Below, piece after piece: positions 8,721 through 17,069 of a stretch of DNA of 64,000 bases (position 1 is its first letter; each line of letters starts with the position of its first letter). The notes beneath the pieces were generated by a model. The model did not search any database. It saw only the letters and a program-made list of their open reading frames with translations, and was not told where the DNA came from. Origin of the DNA: Paenibacillus methanolicus (GTDB lineage: Bacteria; Bacillota; Bacilli; Paenibacillales; Paenibacillaceae). A program made the position numbers and the translations under genes. The DNA lies in the NCBI RefSeq assembly GCF_008124765.1, contig NZ_VNHS01000008.1:186001-250000 (forward strand), in the 5' to 3' direction.

Positions 8721-9446
8721 CTACAGCAGCATTTTCTCGCGCGCGGTCATCCGTCTTCCTTTAATATCCAACACGAGCTTGCCGCCGTTCAAGCCAAGAA
8801 TCCTGTCGGCGAACCGCTCTGCCCAATCGCCTTGCGACAATACGGCCACGACCGTAATCCCCTGGGTTTGGCACATCCGCTTCAGATCGCTCAGCACCTG
8901 CTCGGCCGTATGAGGGTCCAAGCCCGACACCGGTTCGTCGACGACCAGCGTCTTCGCTCCGTGCACGAGCGCCCTCGCGATCGCGATGCGCTGCTTCTCG
9001 CCACCGCTCAATTTGTCGCCCTTCCGATGCGCTTTGTCCAACAACCCCATCTTCTCGACCATGTCCATCGCGCCCATGTAGTCGTCATTGCGGATCATGC
9101 CTGTTACGCGCCGCCAGATCGGCGTCTGATGTCTGGCCCCGATGAGCACGTTTTTGAGCGCCGTTTTGTTCGGCAGCAGCTCGGGCTTCTCTTCCAGGTA
9201 TGCGATTTCGCGCCGCACCTTCAGCTTGCCGGTGAACCCTTTTTTGAAGATGGAAACGCCATCAACTTCATAGTCGCCGTAACTCCACGGCTCGCGCAGC
9301 GCCAAACACCGCAGCAGCATCGACTTCCCGCTCCCGCTGGCGCCTTTGATCGCGACGAACTCCCCTGCTCCTACTTCGAAACTTATATCCGATAAAATGT
9401 TCACTTTGCCGGGTAGCTGCTTCGACAACTTCGTTACTCTGATCAT
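8721..9446 (-). CDS. ABC transporter ATP-binding protein (PhnC-like)
   Basis: A 241-residue nucleotide-binding subunit: Walker A GASGSGKS (35-42), signature LSGGEKQRIAIARAL (146-160), Walker B TLVVDE (166-171) and D-loop SGLD. It most resembles the PhnC/LolD size class. No permease or binding-protein gene adjoins, so it is an orphan ATPase whose partner must lie elsewhere. The ATG at 9446 has AAAGGAGCG about 9 nt upstream. Its 5' region is shared with the divergent LexA-box gene at 9593, so it could fall under the same repressor. Confidence 0.88.
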   Translation of the reverse strand: MIRVTKLSKQLPGKVNILSDISFEVGAGEFVAIKGASGSGKSMLLRCLALREPWSYGDYEVDGVSIFKKGFTGKLKVRREIAYLEEKPELLPNKTALKNVLIGARHQTPIWRRVTGMIRNDDYMGAMDMVEKMGLLDKAHRKGDKLSGGEKQRIAIARALVHGAKTLVVDEPVSGLDPHTAEQVLSDLKRMCQTQGITVVAVLSQGDWAERFADRILGLNGGKLVLDIKGRRMTAREKMLL

Positions 9447-9514
9447 GCCCGGTGCGCTCCTTTGCCTACAGTTCTTGCCATCTATCATTCTAGTTTAAAT
9501 TATTCAAAAAATAG

Positions 9515-9564
9515 TTTCCATCCGAACAAATGTTTGGTATAATCAAAATAAGAACAAACGTTCC
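9515..9564 (+). promoter_or_regulatory. Promoter with two LexA (SOS) boxes
   Basis: A promoter with -35 TTTCCA (9515-9520) and -10 TATAAT (9538-9543), spacer 17. Box 1, CGAACAAATGTTTG (9523-9536), lies between -35 and -10; box 2, AGAACAAACGTTCC (9551-9564), lies at the expected transcription start. Each matches 13 of 14 positions of the Bacillus LexA consensus CGAACRNRYGTTYC. The placement copies that at yneA in this same window. It drives the gene at 9593 and may also affect the divergent ABC gene. Confidence 0.85.
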
Positions 9565-9592
9565 CTCTACCATTCCAAAGGAGTTGATCACC

Positions 9593-9814
9593 TTGCAACG
9601 TTGTGAAAACTATCGTTTTATTGAAACCCGTCGTCCATTCCGGGATTTGACGTTTAAATTTTATTCGGACGGCTCGCTTACGATAATTGACAATGAGGCG
9701 GAGTCGGTCGTCTCCCCGCGGGATTTAAGAGGCGAGAGCTACGACTTTTACGTCCGCCGGCGGCTGGCTTTTATACGGAAGAATTTGACGGAGAAAATTC
9801 AAAAGTATGCTTAA
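9593..9814 (+). CDS. Small SOS-controlled protein of unknown function
   Basis: A 73-residue hydrophilic, basic protein that I do not recognise. It has a DLTFKFYSDGSLTIID stretch suggesting a small beta-sheet and a Lys/Arg-rich C-terminal helix (RRRLAFIRKNLTEKIQKYA). The TTG at 9593 was chosen because AAAGGAG lies 9 nt upstream; longer in-frame starts would fall inside the operator. No membrane segment, so it is not a YneA-type division inhibitor. Two near-consensus LexA boxes cover its promoter, making it a likely DNA-damage-induced gene. It is followed by a strong terminator, so it is a single-gene transcript. Confidence 0.8.
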   Translation: MQRCENYRFIETRRPFRDLTFKFYSDGSLTIIDNEAESVVSPRDLRGESYDFYVRRRLAFIRKNLTEKIQKYA

Positions 9815-9830
9815 TCCTGTTAAACAATAG

Positions 9831-9870
9831 CGCGCGTCACCGGCAAGAGCCACGGTGACGCGCGTTTGTT
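9831..9870. terminator. Bidirectional terminator
   Basis: A 12-bp perfect stem (CGCGCGTCACCG/CGGTGACGCGCG) with a 10-nt loop, followed by TTTGTTG on the plus strand and by TTGTTTAA on the minus strand, between convergent small genes. Confidence 0.85.
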
Positions 9871-9911
9871 GTGCTTGTGGTTGAGCAGACCAACCCGACC
9901 TCGCCTAAGAA

Positions 9912-10049
9912 TTAAGGAAGCTGCTTGTTGATTCCGTTCAAGCTGGCAGGGCGGTTCGCGAGTTTCTCCAGGTTCGGCGTACGCGAACGAACCCGGAACT
10001 TCGACTCGTTGTTCTTGTTCTCTTTTGCATCCGCTTTGTTATAAGGCAT
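9912..10049 (-). CDS. Small basic protein, 45 residues, possibly spore-associated
   Basis: A 45-codon gene beginning ATG at 10049 with a perfect GGAGGTGA 9 nt upstream. The product starts MPYNKADAKENKNNESKFRV and ends NRPASLNGINKQLP; it is polar, Lys/Asn/Arg-rich, lacks cysteine and hydrophobic segments, like many minor small acid-soluble spore proteins, but I cannot match it to a named Ssp family. A sigma-G/F-like promoter is visible upstream (GAATA, 18-nt spacer, AATAATG). It ends at a shared bidirectional terminator. The reading as a real gene rests on the ribosome binding site, promoter and terminator together. Confidence 0.65.
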   Translation of the reverse strand: MPYNKADAKENKNNESKFRVRSRTPNLEKLANRPASLNGINKQLP

Positions 10050-10071
10050 GGCTTTAGCTCACCTCCGCTTA

Positions 10072-10101
10072 CATTATTTGTTTCGGGCGCTTCGTTTATT
10101 C
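10072..10101 (-). promoter_or_regulatory. Sigma-G/F-like promoter for the 45-residue gene
   Basis: On the minus strand GAATA (10097-10101) fits the forespore -35 consensus GHATR; after 18 nt AATAATG (10072-10078) matches 5 of 7 positions of the -10 consensus CATWMTA. Confidence 0.45.
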
Positions 10102-10104
10102 GGT

Positions 10105-10134
10105 TTGACGCAGGGCATAGGAGTGCGGTAGATT
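10105..10134 (+). promoter_or_regulatory. Sigma-A-type promoter for the HAD phosphatase gene
   Basis: TTGACG (10105-10110), an 18-nt spacer and TAGATT (10129-10134), about 40 nt before the ATG at 10173. Confidence 0.6.
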
Positions 10135-10172
10135 GAGAAGACAACGGAATCATTTGGAGAAGGAGCCATGTT

Positions 10173-10910
10173 ATGACGAAGCAGCAGATTCTGTTTGATT
10201 TGGACGACACGCTTATTTACTGCAACAAATATTTCTATCACGTTATCGACCAGTTCGTCGATTCCATGACGATGTGGTTTGGCGGCTACGGGCTGACCGA
10301 GATGGTCATTCGCGAGAAACAAACGGAGATCGACCTGGCCGGCGTCCACGCGGATGGGTTTAAGAGCGACCATTTTCCGGAATCGTTCATTGGCACGTAC
10401 CGCTATTTCGCTTCCCTCTACGGCCGCGCGCTGTCCTCCGTGGAAGAAGATTTTCTATGGAAGCTGGGCAGAAGCGTATACGAGCATCAAGTCGAGCCCT
10501 ATCCGCATATGGAAGAGACGTTGGACGCGCTCGCAACCAGCGGTCATGAACTTCACCTGTATACGGGCGGAGAGTTGCTGATCCAGGAGCGCAAAATCAA
10601 AGCGATGCAACTGGAGCGTTACTTCGACAAGCGGATCTACGTTCGCTCCCGCAAAAATATAGAGGCCATGGAAGACATTATCGCGACAGGCGGTTTCGAC
10701 CGCGCTACGACTTGGATGATCGGCAACTCCATTCGCACCGATATCGTACCCGCGCTGACCGCCGGCATTCACGCCATCCATATGAAGACCGACAGCGAGT
10801 GGGTGTTCAATATCGTCGGCATTGATGTCGCACCGAAAGGCGCATTCTTCACCCTTGAGGCGCTGAAGGAAGTGCCGGATACGATTCATGGTTACTTGGG
10901 ACGGATATAA
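10173..10910 (+). CDS. HAD-superfamily hydrolase
   Basis: A 245-residue haloacid dehalogenase-like hydrolase. Motif I is FDLDDTL with nucleophile Asp9 and acid Asp11; motif II is LYTGG; motif III/IV is provided by MIGNSIRTDIVPA. The alpha-helical cap between motifs I and II places it in subfamily I. Likely a phosphatase for a small phosphorylated metabolite; substrate not predictable. AAGGAG precedes the ATG, a promoter is visible at 10105, and a terminator hairpin follows, so it is a single-gene unit. Confidence 0.88.
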   Translation: MTKQQILFDLDDTLIYCNKYFYHVIDQFVDSMTMWFGGYGLTEMVIREKQTEIDLAGVHADGFKSDHFPESFIGTYRYFASLYGRALSSVEEDFLWKLGRSVYEHQVEPYPHMEETLDALATSGHELHLYTGGELLIQERKIKAMQLERYFDKRIYVRSRKNIEAMEDIIATGGFDRATTWMIGNSIRTDIVPALTAGIHAIHMKTDSEWVFNIVGIDVAPKGAFFTLEALKEVPDTIHGYLGRI

Positions 10911-10925
10911 AGGTCGACCTATATA

Positions 10926-10996
10926 AAAGCCCCTCACGGTGGAGTAAGCTTAGACGCATACGATTTGCGTCTTCTTCTCAACCGGAGGGGCTTTGT
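10926..10996 (+). terminator. Terminator after the HAD gene
   Basis: AAAGCCCCTC near 10928 pairs with GAGGGGCTTT near 10985; an inner hairpin (AGACGCA...TGCGTCT) sits in the loop. The outer 3' arm ends in TTT. Confidence 0.65.
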
Positions 10997-11185
10997 CGTT
11001 CGAGCTGCGATCATTATTGAGCAGCGTCATTGCATGTATGCTACGCGAAGCTGCCTCGGATGACCGCGGTGCACGGCAAGTCGATGATGCGGTCAAGTAG
11101 CAAGTATCTCAGCACATCCGTCACCTTCACGCCTCATTTCCTCATATGTCTAGCGACAAGCAATTGGCGCGCAGCTAATAAACAC
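10997..11185. other. Intergenic stretch with no supported gene
   Basis: Between the HAD terminator and the topB terminator I see no convincing gene. A 29-codon minus-strand frame (11041-11130, GTG start after GAGG) is open but too short and unsupported to call. Confidence 0.5.
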
Positions 11186-11233
11186 GCTCGCTCGCCTCTA
11201 GATTCAATCTGAATGACCTGAAGGCGAGCGAGC
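11186..11233 (-). terminator. Terminator after topB
   Basis: A 12-bp perfect inverted repeat (GCTCGCTCGCCT at 11186, AGGCGAGCGAGC at 11222) lies about 25 nt past the topB stop, followed on the minus strand by GTGTTTATT. Confidence 0.7.
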
Positions 11234-11255
11234 ACGCATCCATGACGGACTTCGG

Positions 11256-13622
11256 TTAATCCCGGAATTCGACCGTACCGGCCGACGGGTCCGTCAATAC
11301 GAGCTTACCGCTGACCGAGCTGCCGTCCGGCCGTTTGATCGTCATTTTGCGGGTCTGTCCGGTTGCGGCCAGCGACTTGGCCATTGCAGCCGTCACGGCC
11401 TTGCCCTGCTGATCTTTCCAGATGACGAACGAACAGCCTTCCTTGTACCGGATGCAGCCGAAGCCGCGTTTGCCTTCGATGAGCTTGCCGCCGCAGCCCG
11501 GGCGAGGACAGTCGGCAATCCACTCTGGCGCGCCGGCCGGCTTCGATTGTTGGACCGCAACGGCCGTTGACGTTCGAGACCGGCTCTTCGCCGCGCCGGT
11601 TCCAGCGCCAGCTTCACCGGCAGCCGTCGAACGAGGCGTCCGAGAGGCGCGCGGCGAACCGGATGCAGCAGATGTGCCGGTCGACTTGCCGGCTTTGCTT
11701 CCGCGTGTACTGGCTCGACCTTTCCCTGCTCCGCCGCCTTTCCCATCGTCTTCTCCGAATATCGATGCTTGCGCTTGCGGTTGCTGCTTCACTTTGCCGA
11801 CGATCATCTCGGCGAACTGTTTGACTTTCTGCATGAACTGCTCGTCCGACGCTTCGCCTTTCGAAATCTGGTGCAGCCGCTGCTCCCAGCGACCGGTCAT
11901 CTCCGGCGAGGCGAGCAGTTCGACGCCCGCTCCGCGGATGAGTTCGATTGCCGCGCAGCCTTTAGTGGTAATGTCAAGCCGCTTGCCCGCCGTCTGGATA
12001 TACCCGACCTGCTTCAGCCGCTCGATCGTCGCCGCACGCGTCGCCGGCGTACCAAGACCCGTCTGCTTCATCGCTTCGCGCAGCTCGTCGTCCTCGATCG
12101 ATTTGCCCGCGCTTTCCATCGCCTTCAGCAGCGTGCCCTCCGTATACGGCTTAGGCGGCTGCGTCGCTTTCTCGATGCCCGACGCGTCCTTGCACCGTAC
12201 CGCCTCATCCGGGTTGACCGAGAACGGCCGATCGGTCACCATAAGCTCATCGTCCTGTTCCTCCTGCTGCTCGTCGCCCTTCTTCTTGCGGCCTTTCGCT
12301 TTGGCCGTCTCCGCGCCTTCATTTCCGAGCACCACGCGCCATCCCGGCTCCAGCTGCTCCTTCGCTTTGGTACGAAACTGCTCGCCCTCCACCTCCGTGA
12401 TGACCTCGTGATGGTTATAACGAGCAGGCGGATAGTAGTGAGAAAGGAACCGTCGCACGATCATATCATAGATATTCTGCTCTTCGGCGCTCAGCGTCCC
12501 CGGCTTCTTCGGCGTCGGCAATATCGCATGGTGGTCTTCTACCTTCGCCGGGTTGCACACCGCCTTATTCCCTTTATGCACCCGGCTGCGGTCCGCGCCG
12601 TTCGCCAATTGTCCGTACGTCGGGGTCTGTTTGAGCATGTTCAGCACGTTGCCCATGACCGGAATATTCTCTTCCGTCACATAGTTCGAGCTTGTACGCG
12701 GGTACGTGATGACTTTATGTTTCTCGTACAACGCCTGCGCGATGTCGAGCGTCTTCTTGGCCGGATAACCGAAACGGCCGTTCGCCTCGCGCTGCAGCAG
12801 CGTCAGGTCATATAACCGGAACGGGTATTCCTTGGACTCCGTCTTCTCGTAGCTGACGATTCGCCCCGGCTTCCCTTTCACTTTGGCCGCAAGCGCATCG
12901 GCCTTCTCCTTCTCGATAATCCGATCGCCCTGCCAGATCCCCTTATAGCTGATATCCGATTGCGTAAACAAGGCTTGAACGATAAAATACGTCTCGCTGT
13001 TGAACGCCGTAATTTCCTTATGGCGGTCGTACAGCAGCGCCAAGACGGGCGTCTGGACGCGCCCGACCGACAGCAGCGTCTTGTGCTTGATCGTAAACGC
13101 GCGCGACGCGTTCATGCCGACCAGCCAGTCCGCTTCGCTGCGGGCGCGCGCCGCGCGGGTTAGCGAATCGTATTCCGCATCGCTGCGCAGCCCGTTGAAG
13201 CCCCTGCGAATCGTCTCGGGCGTCAGGTCAGATATCCATAAACGGTCAACCGGCTGCGACAATTTCAGGTATTGCTTAATTAAATGGAAAATAAGCTGTC
13301 CCTCCCGCCCGGCGTCGCAGGCGTTGACCAGCTTATTGCAGCGTTTGGCCAGCTCTCCGATCGTCTTGAGCTGATCCGTCGTCCGCGGATTCGGCCACAG
13401 CTTGAACCGTTCCGGGATGATCGGCAGGTCGGCCGCATTCCATCGCTTATATTTCTCGTCATAACGATCGGGCTCCGCCAAGCTGACGAGATGCCCGATC
13501 GCCCATGTTATGATGTGATGCTCGCCTTCGAGATAAGTGCGTTTATTTTGCGCTTTCGGCTCCAGAACGGCTGCGATCGTCCGTCCCATATCCGGTTTTT
13601 CTGCGATAATTAACGTTTTCAA
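11256..13622 (-). CDS. topB: DNA topoisomerase III (type IA)
   Basis: A 788-residue type IA topoisomerase that relaxes negative supercoils and decatenates DNA by single-strand passage. The Toprim domain shows Glu8 (IIAEKPDMG) and the DxDxE-type site (ACDAGREGQ, 102-109); the catalytic tyrosine is Tyr307 in VITYPRTSSNYV, with Arg309. After the core comes a low-complexity Ala/Ser/Thr/Gly/Arg linker (about 620-690), then a C-terminal topoisomerase zinc-ribbon-like repeat with CPRPGCGGKL and GFGCIRYKEGC. TTG at 13622 is the start, preceded by GAGAGGCG. It lies immediately downstream of the glucosaminidase-like gene and may be co-transcribed. Confidence 0.95.
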   Translation of the reverse strand: MKTLIIAEKPDMGRTIAAVLEPKAQNKRTYLEGEHHIITWAIGHLVSLAEPDRYDEKYKRWNAADLPIIPERFKLWPNPRTTDQLKTIGELAKRCNKLVNACDAGREGQLIFHLIKQYLKLSQPVDRLWISDLTPETIRRGFNGLRSDAEYDSLTRAARARSEADWLVGMNASRAFTIKHKTLLSVGRVQTPVLALLYDRHKEITAFNSETYFIVQALFTQSDISYKGIWQGDRIIEKEKADALAAKVKGKPGRIVSYEKTESKEYPFRLYDLTLLQREANGRFGYPAKKTLDIAQALYEKHKVITYPRTSSNYVTEENIPVMGNVLNMLKQTPTYGQLANGADRSRVHKGNKAVCNPAKVEDHHAILPTPKKPGTLSAEEQNIYDMIVRRFLSHYYPPARYNHHEVITEVEGEQFRTKAKEQLEPGWRVVLGNEGAETAKAKGRKKKGDEQQEEQDDELMVTDRPFSVNPDEAVRCKDASGIEKATQPPKPYTEGTLLKAMESAGKSIEDDELREAMKQTGLGTPATRAATIERLKQVGYIQTAGKRLDITTKGCAAIELIRGAGVELLASPEMTGRWEQRLHQISKGEASDEQFMQKVKQFAEMIVGKVKQQPQAQASIFGEDDGKGGGAGKGRASTRGSKAGKSTGTSAASGSPRASRTPRSTAAGEAGAGTGAAKSRSRTSTAVAVQQSKPAGAPEWIADCPRPGCGGKLIEGKRGFGCIRYKEGCSFVIWKDQQGKAVTAAMAKSLAATGQTRKMTIKRPDGSSVSGKLVLTDPSAGTVEFRD

Positions 13623-13640
13623 TGAATCGCCTCTCTATTC

Positions 13641-14798
13641 CTACTCGCTATGCTCTACGTAGCGCTTCATTGCCCGAAAGATGCTGGTGACGCCTTTCGC
13701 CCAGTTCGGATCTTCGGCGTATTTACGATTCACCCATTTTATGGCATCTACGCCTTCTGGCCGATTTTTGCTCCATTTATTGACCGTCTCGGATGCGATT
13801 CTGGCCGAATCCTCAAGCGTCGTGTTGTATTCTTGATAGCTATGAAAAACATTGAACGGATTGTTGATCATTTTTTTCGCGAGCTTATGCGACTTCGGCA
13901 CGAACGCCTGCTCTTGCCCCGTTATGGCGAACAGCAGCAGCGGATGGATGTCGTTTTCATGAGCCGCCTTTAAAATAATATCCCGGTGCTCCGCTTCAGC
14001 CAATAGGGAATTCTTTGCATCCAAATATTCGGTCAGGCGCTCGACATCCACATCCGCGTATCGAAGTTCGTTCGGCAGCTCGTTCAGCCGCGTCCTCGGA
14101 ATGGGGGCCGGCTTCGGCTCTACGGGACGCAGCGCGACGGGCGGCTGCAGCTCTTGGGGCAACATAGGCGCCAACGTCATCCAGCCATATACGAATGAAG
14201 CCGCAAGAACCAACGCGGACAATAACGCATACAATCGAGGTCGCTCCCGAAGGGACCAAGGCTTGTACGGAACGACGCGTGCGGTAGCTAAGGACGCCTC
14301 GCGCTCCGTATCGGGAACAACGGTTTCCGCCGCAGCGATTTCTTCCCATAACGCGGCTTCTTCTACCAGTAGAAGCCATTGGCCGGACTGAAGCTCTTGT
14401 CCGACATCTGTTAACGAGAGTTGCGCTCTTGCCTGCCGGATATACTGGTTAAATCGCTGCGGATCGAGCAATCGCCGGAGACGTTCCTCCGTCCATCTTC
14501 GCAACGTATCCAGCCACTCGATAGCCGACTCATCTCGTCGTAAACAGGCGGCAAACACATGCTCGGCGCCAACTGGAATCTGCTGGCGGGCGACGACTTC
14601 GTCCAACAGCTGTCCCGTTAAAAGCATCCGTTCCTCTTCCCCGAAAGCAGGAAGCTGCTTCATGACGATACGCCGTATGGCGTCGGTGACAATCTCGGCA
14701 TGCCGATCGCTTGGCAAGCCGGCATACTTGCGCATCACGTATTGCTGAATGTTTCGAACATCGGCCGGCGTCAAAAAGACGGCGCTTTCACTCCGCAT
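13641..14798 (-). CDS. Membrane-anchored glucosaminidase-like (GH73-type) protein
   Basis: 385 residues: a ~185-residue polar, helical N-terminal region, one transmembrane helix (about 190-208), a Pro-rich spacer, then a C-terminal domain (about 265-385) resembling beta-N-acetylglucosaminidase/GH73 enzymes: GQEQAF with candidate catalytic Glu296, NNPFNVFHSYQEY, and the terminal YAEDPNWAKGVTSI. The topology puts the large N-terminal region in the cytoplasm and the wall-active domain outside. Peptidoglycan cleavage is inferred from family. GGGGGAAT lies just before the ATG. The N-terminal region matches nothing I recognise. Confidence 0.75.
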   Translation of the reverse strand: MRSESAVFLTPADVRNIQQYVMRKYAGLPSDRHAEIVTDAIRRIVMKQLPAFGEEERMLLTGQLLDEVVARQQIPVGAEHVFAACLRRDESAIEWLDTLRRWTEERLRRLLDPQRFNQYIRQARAQLSLTDVGQELQSGQWLLLVEEAALWEEIAAAETVVPDTEREASLATARVVPYKPWSLRERPRLYALLSALVLAASFVYGWMTLAPMLPQELQPPVALRPVEPKPAPIPRTRLNELPNELRYADVDVERLTEYLDAKNSLLAEAEHRDIILKAAHENDIHPLLLFAITGQEQAFVPKSHKLAKKMINNPFNVFHSYQEYNTTLEDSARIASETVNKWSKNRPEGVDAIKWVNRKYAEDPNWAKGVTSIFRAMKRYVEHSE

Positions 14799-14815
14799 CG
14801 AGCATTCCCCCGGAC

Positions 14816-14846
14816 AAGTTGTGGTACGCTTATTCTACCACAACTT
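14816..14846. repeat. 11-bp perfect inverted repeat upstream of the glucosaminidase-like gene
   Basis: AAGTTGTGGTA (14816-14826) and TACCACAACTT (14836-14846) with a 9-nt spacer, ending about 10 nt before the ribosome binding site of the minus-strand gene. The spacer contains TAGAAT-like -10 sequence on the minus strand, so it could be an operator as well as a hairpin. Confidence 0.6.
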
Positions 14847-14849
14847 TCC

Positions 14850-15170
14850 TTACTGGGGAGCGGCTAAAAGTAGGATCCTCGCTTGAATTTCGGCTGATTC
14901 AACGAAAGCTCGAATCTGATCTTTCTCGCTTGCCGTAAATTGAAAATCGCAGTCGCATCCCGCGTCCTGCGGCACAATTTGCGCAATTACGCCGCCAAGC
15001 GTACAGATGACGAGCGCGGTCAGCTCCGTGATCGACTCGTGGATCCGGGACTCGTCTTCCACATCCATCCGCAGCTCCATGTCGATCCATTGATCGTCTC
15101 TTCGTTCTATCGTGGGATAGAATGCCGTCACCCGCATCTCTCGGATGTCATCCGAATCGTATTGAATCAT
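14850..15170 (-). CDS. Hypothetical acidic protein (106 residues)
   Basis: A 106-residue acidic protein, not recognised. It begins MIQYDSDDIREMRVTAFYPT, contains a hydrophobic central strand (ALVICTLGGVIAQIV) and a CDCDFQFTASEKDQIRAF segment. ATG at 15170 has GAGGAG 9 nt upstream; the frame is open for 30 further codons without a ribosome binding site. No membrane helix or signal peptide is convincing. It precedes the glucosaminidase-like gene, from which it is separated by an inverted repeat. Confidence 0.7.
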   Translation of the reverse strand: MIQYDSDDIREMRVTAFYPTIERRDDQWIDMELRMDVEDESRIHESITELTALVICTLGGVIAQIVPQDAGCDCDFQFTASEKDQIRAFVESAEIQARILLLAAPQ

Positions 15171-15294
15171 ATTCGCATCTCCTCTATTGAAGCAAGGTGA
15201 ATCGGTAAGTGCCGCCTTTGTCGGCAAAACGCGTTTCATTCCGGAAAATTCTAAGATCATTTAGGCATGGGGAAACTTATAAATGCTTAGAATC

Positions 15295-15318
15295 AAACAA
15301 AAAGCGCCCGTAGGCGCT
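15295..15318 (-). terminator. Terminator after gltD
   Basis: AGCGCC (15303-15308) and GGCGCT (15313-15318) form a compact stem; the minus strand continues into TTTTTGTTTG. Confidence 0.85.
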
Positions 15319-15360
15319 CCTTGCGTGCATCTCATATTCTATTATAGCCATTCCGGCTGC

Positions 15361-16848
15361 TTATGGCAGCATCGTCGTTCCCATCAAGAAACGGTCGACC
15401 TCGCGAGCGGCTTCGCGTCCTTCGTTGATCGCCCATACGACCAAGCTTTGACCGCGCCGCATATCGCCTGCCGCGAACACTTTATCCACGCTCGTACGAT
15501 AGTCGCCGTATTTCGCTTTCACGTTCGAACGGCGATCTTGCTCGAGGTTCAGCTGGCTGATGATCGTATTCTCAGGTCCTTCGAAACCGACCGCGATAAA
15601 GACGAGATCTGCCGGCCATACGCGCTCTGTACCCGGAATCTCCGTATAAATACGGCGCCCGGTCTCATCAACCGTACGCTGGATTTGCACGGTGTGCAGC
15701 TCCTTCACGTTGCCGTTCTCGTCGCCGACGAATTTCTTCGTCAGAACGGAGAATTGACGCGGATCTTCGCCGTACAACGCGCGCGCTTCTTCATGCGCGT
15801 AGTCGAGCGTGTACACGTTCGGGAATTGCGGCCAAGGATTGCTCGCTTGATCGCGTTCCAGCGGCGCTTTCGCGTGCGTTCCGAACTGCGTGACTGATTT
15901 GCACTCGTGACGGAGCGCCGTTGCGACGCAGTCCGTTCCCGTGTCGCCGCCGCCGATGACGATGACGTTCTTGTCTTTGGCCGAGATGTAGTTGCCGTCC
16001 TCGAGGTTCGAATCCAGGTAGCTCTTGATCGTGCCGTTCAGGTAATCCATCGCAAGATGAATGCCTTTCAGGTCGCGGCCTTCGATCTCCACCTCGCGCG
16101 CTTTCGTCGCGCCGCCGCACAAGACGACCGCATCGAAATCGGATACGAGTTGATCAGCCGAAACGTCTTTGCCGATCTCCGTGTTCGTCGTGAACTGAAT
16201 GCCTTCCGCTTCGAGCAGATCGACGCGGCGCTGTACGATCTTCTTGTCGAGCTTCATCGTCGGGATACCGTACGTGAGCAAGCCGCCGATGCGGTCCGCG
16301 CGTTCGAACACCGTAACCGAATGGCCGGCTTTGTTCAGTTGCGCCGCGCAAGCTAGGCCTGCGGGACCGGAACCGACGACGGCGACGCGCTTGCCCGTGC
16401 GAACGAGCGGCGGCTGCGGTACGACCCAGCCTTCCTCGAAGCCTTTGTCGATAATGGATTGTTCGATCGTCTTGATCGTAACCGGATCGCCGATGAGGCC
16501 AACCGTACAGGAGCCCTCGCACGGCGCCGGACAGACGCGGCCCGTGAATTCAGGGAAATTGTTCGTTTTATGCAAACGGTCAAGCGCTTCGCGCCACAGA
16601 CCGCGGTAGATTAAGTTGTTCCATTCCGGAATGAGATTGTTCACCGGGCAGCCGGATGTGCCGCCTGGCATTTCGATGCCGGTGTGGCAGTATGGCGTGC
16701 CGCAATCCATACAGCGGGCGCCCTGCGTGCGAAGCTGATCGCTGTTGAAATGCTTGTGGAATTCGTCCCAATCCTTTATTCTCTCTAGCGGACTGCGGTC
16801 AGCGGGCAGCTCGCGCTTGTAGTCCATAAATCCTGTTGGTGTAGACAT
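15361..16848 (-). CDS. gltD: Glutamate synthase small (beta) subunit
   Basis: 495 residues of the NADPH-dependent GOGAT beta subunit, which passes electrons from NADPH through FAD and Fe-S clusters to the large subunit for making two glutamates from glutamine and 2-oxoglutarate. Visible: N-terminal cysteine clusters ([29 protein letters not shown]), the FAD-binding [17 protein letters not shown], the NADPH-binding [13 protein letters not shown], and the final [17 protein letters not shown]. The large-subunit gene gltA is not adjacent, unlike the usual gltAB pair. ATG at 16848 follows GGATGGAGG; a promoter is visible upstream. Confidence 0.93.
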   Translation of the reverse strand: MSTPTGFMDYKRELPADRSPLERIKDWDEFHKHFNSDQLRTQGARCMDCGTPYCHTGIEMPGGTSGCPVNNLIPEWNNLIYRGLWREALDRLHKTNNFPEFTGRVCPAPCEGSCTVGLIGDPVTIKTIEQSIIDKGFEEGWVVPQPPLVRTGKRVAVVGSGPAGLACAAQLNKAGHSVTVFERADRIGGLLTYGIPTMKLDKKIVQRRVDLLEAEGIQFTTNTEIGKDVSADQLVSDFDAVVLCGGATKAREVEIEGRDLKGIHLAMDYLNGTIKSYLDSNLEDGNYISAKDKNVIVIGGGDTGTDCVATALRHECKSVTQFGTHAKAPLERDQASNPWPQFPNVYTLDYAHEEARALYGEDPRQFSVLTKKFVGDENGNVKELHTVQIQRTVDETGRRIYTEIPGTERVWPADLVFIAVGFEGPENTIISQLNLEQDRRSNVKAKYGDYRTSVDKVFAAGDMRRGQSLVVWAINEGREAAREVDRFLMGTTMLP

Positions 16849-16904
16849 GATCGCTTATCCTCCATCCTTTTTCCCGTTACCCTGGTACAGCATATCTCTA
16901 TCAA

Positions 16905-16933
16905 ACTATATCGGGATTCTAGCTTTTATTCAA
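16905..16933 (-). promoter_or_regulatory. Promoter for gltD
   Basis: Minus strand TTGAAT (16928-16933), 17-nt spacer, TATAGT (16905-16910), about 55 nt before the start codon. I looked for a GlnR/TnrA box (TGTNA-N7-TNACA) here and found none that fits. Confidence 0.6.
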
Positions 16934-17069
16934 GATCAAACTTTCGTACCCGGGCCAAAACCATTTACAATATCGTAGCAATTGCAGCTAGCGCTGTTAA
17001 ATGGATTTTCCGTATAATCATTTGCACTTTAACGCATATAAGCGTCACAATCATAAAGCCATTTGCTAG

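Noticed and set aside
11041-11130. 29-codon minus-strand ORF downstream of the HAD gene
   Set aside because: Very short, weak ribosome binding site, no recognised product; not enough to call a gene.
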